Shown in pieces: positions 63,906 through 64,000 of a stretch of DNA of 64,000 nucleotides (position 1 is its first letter; every line of letters starts with the position of its first letter). This stretch comes from Aporrectodea caliginosa (lineage: Eukaryota; Annelida; Clitellata; Crassiclitellata; Lumbricidae), in the NCBI GenBank assembly GCA_020284085.1, contig JACEVL010000158.1:357501-421500 (forward strand), read 5' to 3'. The position numbers and the translations under genes are program-made. The notes beneath the pieces are model-generated. The model was not told the origin of the DNA and ran no database searches. It saw nothing but the letters and a program-made list of their open reading frames with translations.

Positions 63906-64000
63906 AATTTACTTTCAATGTTAGTTTCCAATAATATTGAAAGTAGAGTAGCAGACTTTGTCCCAGTAGTCCGAATCCGTTAAAATATGCACTGATTACA

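Overview
This is a eukaryotic window, almost certainly from a marine invertebrate animal. Coding sequence is sparse and split by spliceosomal introns. Long di-, tri- and tetranucleotide arrays, tRNA-derived SINEs, CR1-like LINE ends, hAT elements and a Helitron-like element fill the rest. The proteins cannot fix the phylum. An amidated neuropeptide-type precursor family and a chitobiase-type hexosaminidase fit an ambulacrarian or a lophotrochozoan. There is no CRISPR array, operon or bacterial gene.

Left half (about 1-37,650): a tandemly duplicated locus of secreted, neuropeptide-like precursor genes, all on the + strand. Each complete unit has a conserved 5' flank with a TATA-like box, a signal-peptide exon ending in a phase-1 donor, a repeat-filled intron, one terminal exon carrying KR-flanked amidated peptides, a conserved 3'UTR with AATAAA, and a trailing block with a decayed reverse transcriptase on the - strand. 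Unit B (exons 7889-8006 and 12858-13264; 174 aa) and unit C (24906-25023 and 34313-34926; 243 aa) look complete. Unit A (terminal exon 5091-5356) has lost its promoter and signal exon by deletion and has a LINE in its 3'UTR. The window opens in the trailing block of a further unit. Leader and propeptide are conserved between units, but the predicted mature peptides differ greatly. This is the best candidate here for an undescribed system.

Middle (37,650-44,800): no recognised gene. It holds simple repeats, a compound trinucleotide array (40,264-40,573), an AT-rich minisatellite of more than 1 kb (about 42,080-43,210) and mobile-element fragments. Right part (44,804-54,319): a nine-exon gene whose joined exons give a continuous 1,099-residue chitobiase-type beta-N-acetylhexosaminidase (GH20) with an N-terminal membrane anchor and a long Gly/Arg-rich stalk. 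Right end (54,320-64,000): mobile-element remains, namely a hAT transposase BED-finger pseudogene, a hAT terminus and a frameshifted non-LTR reverse transcriptase on the - strand (59,075-61,030), with further LINE and SINE tails.

Functional picture: the left cluster would make secreted peptides matured by a prohormone convertase and amidating enzyme, and the right gene would trim N-acetylhexosamine from chitin fragments or glycoconjugates. Nothing links the two functionally. No database search was possible, so family names rest on motifs read by eye and duplications on visual alignment.
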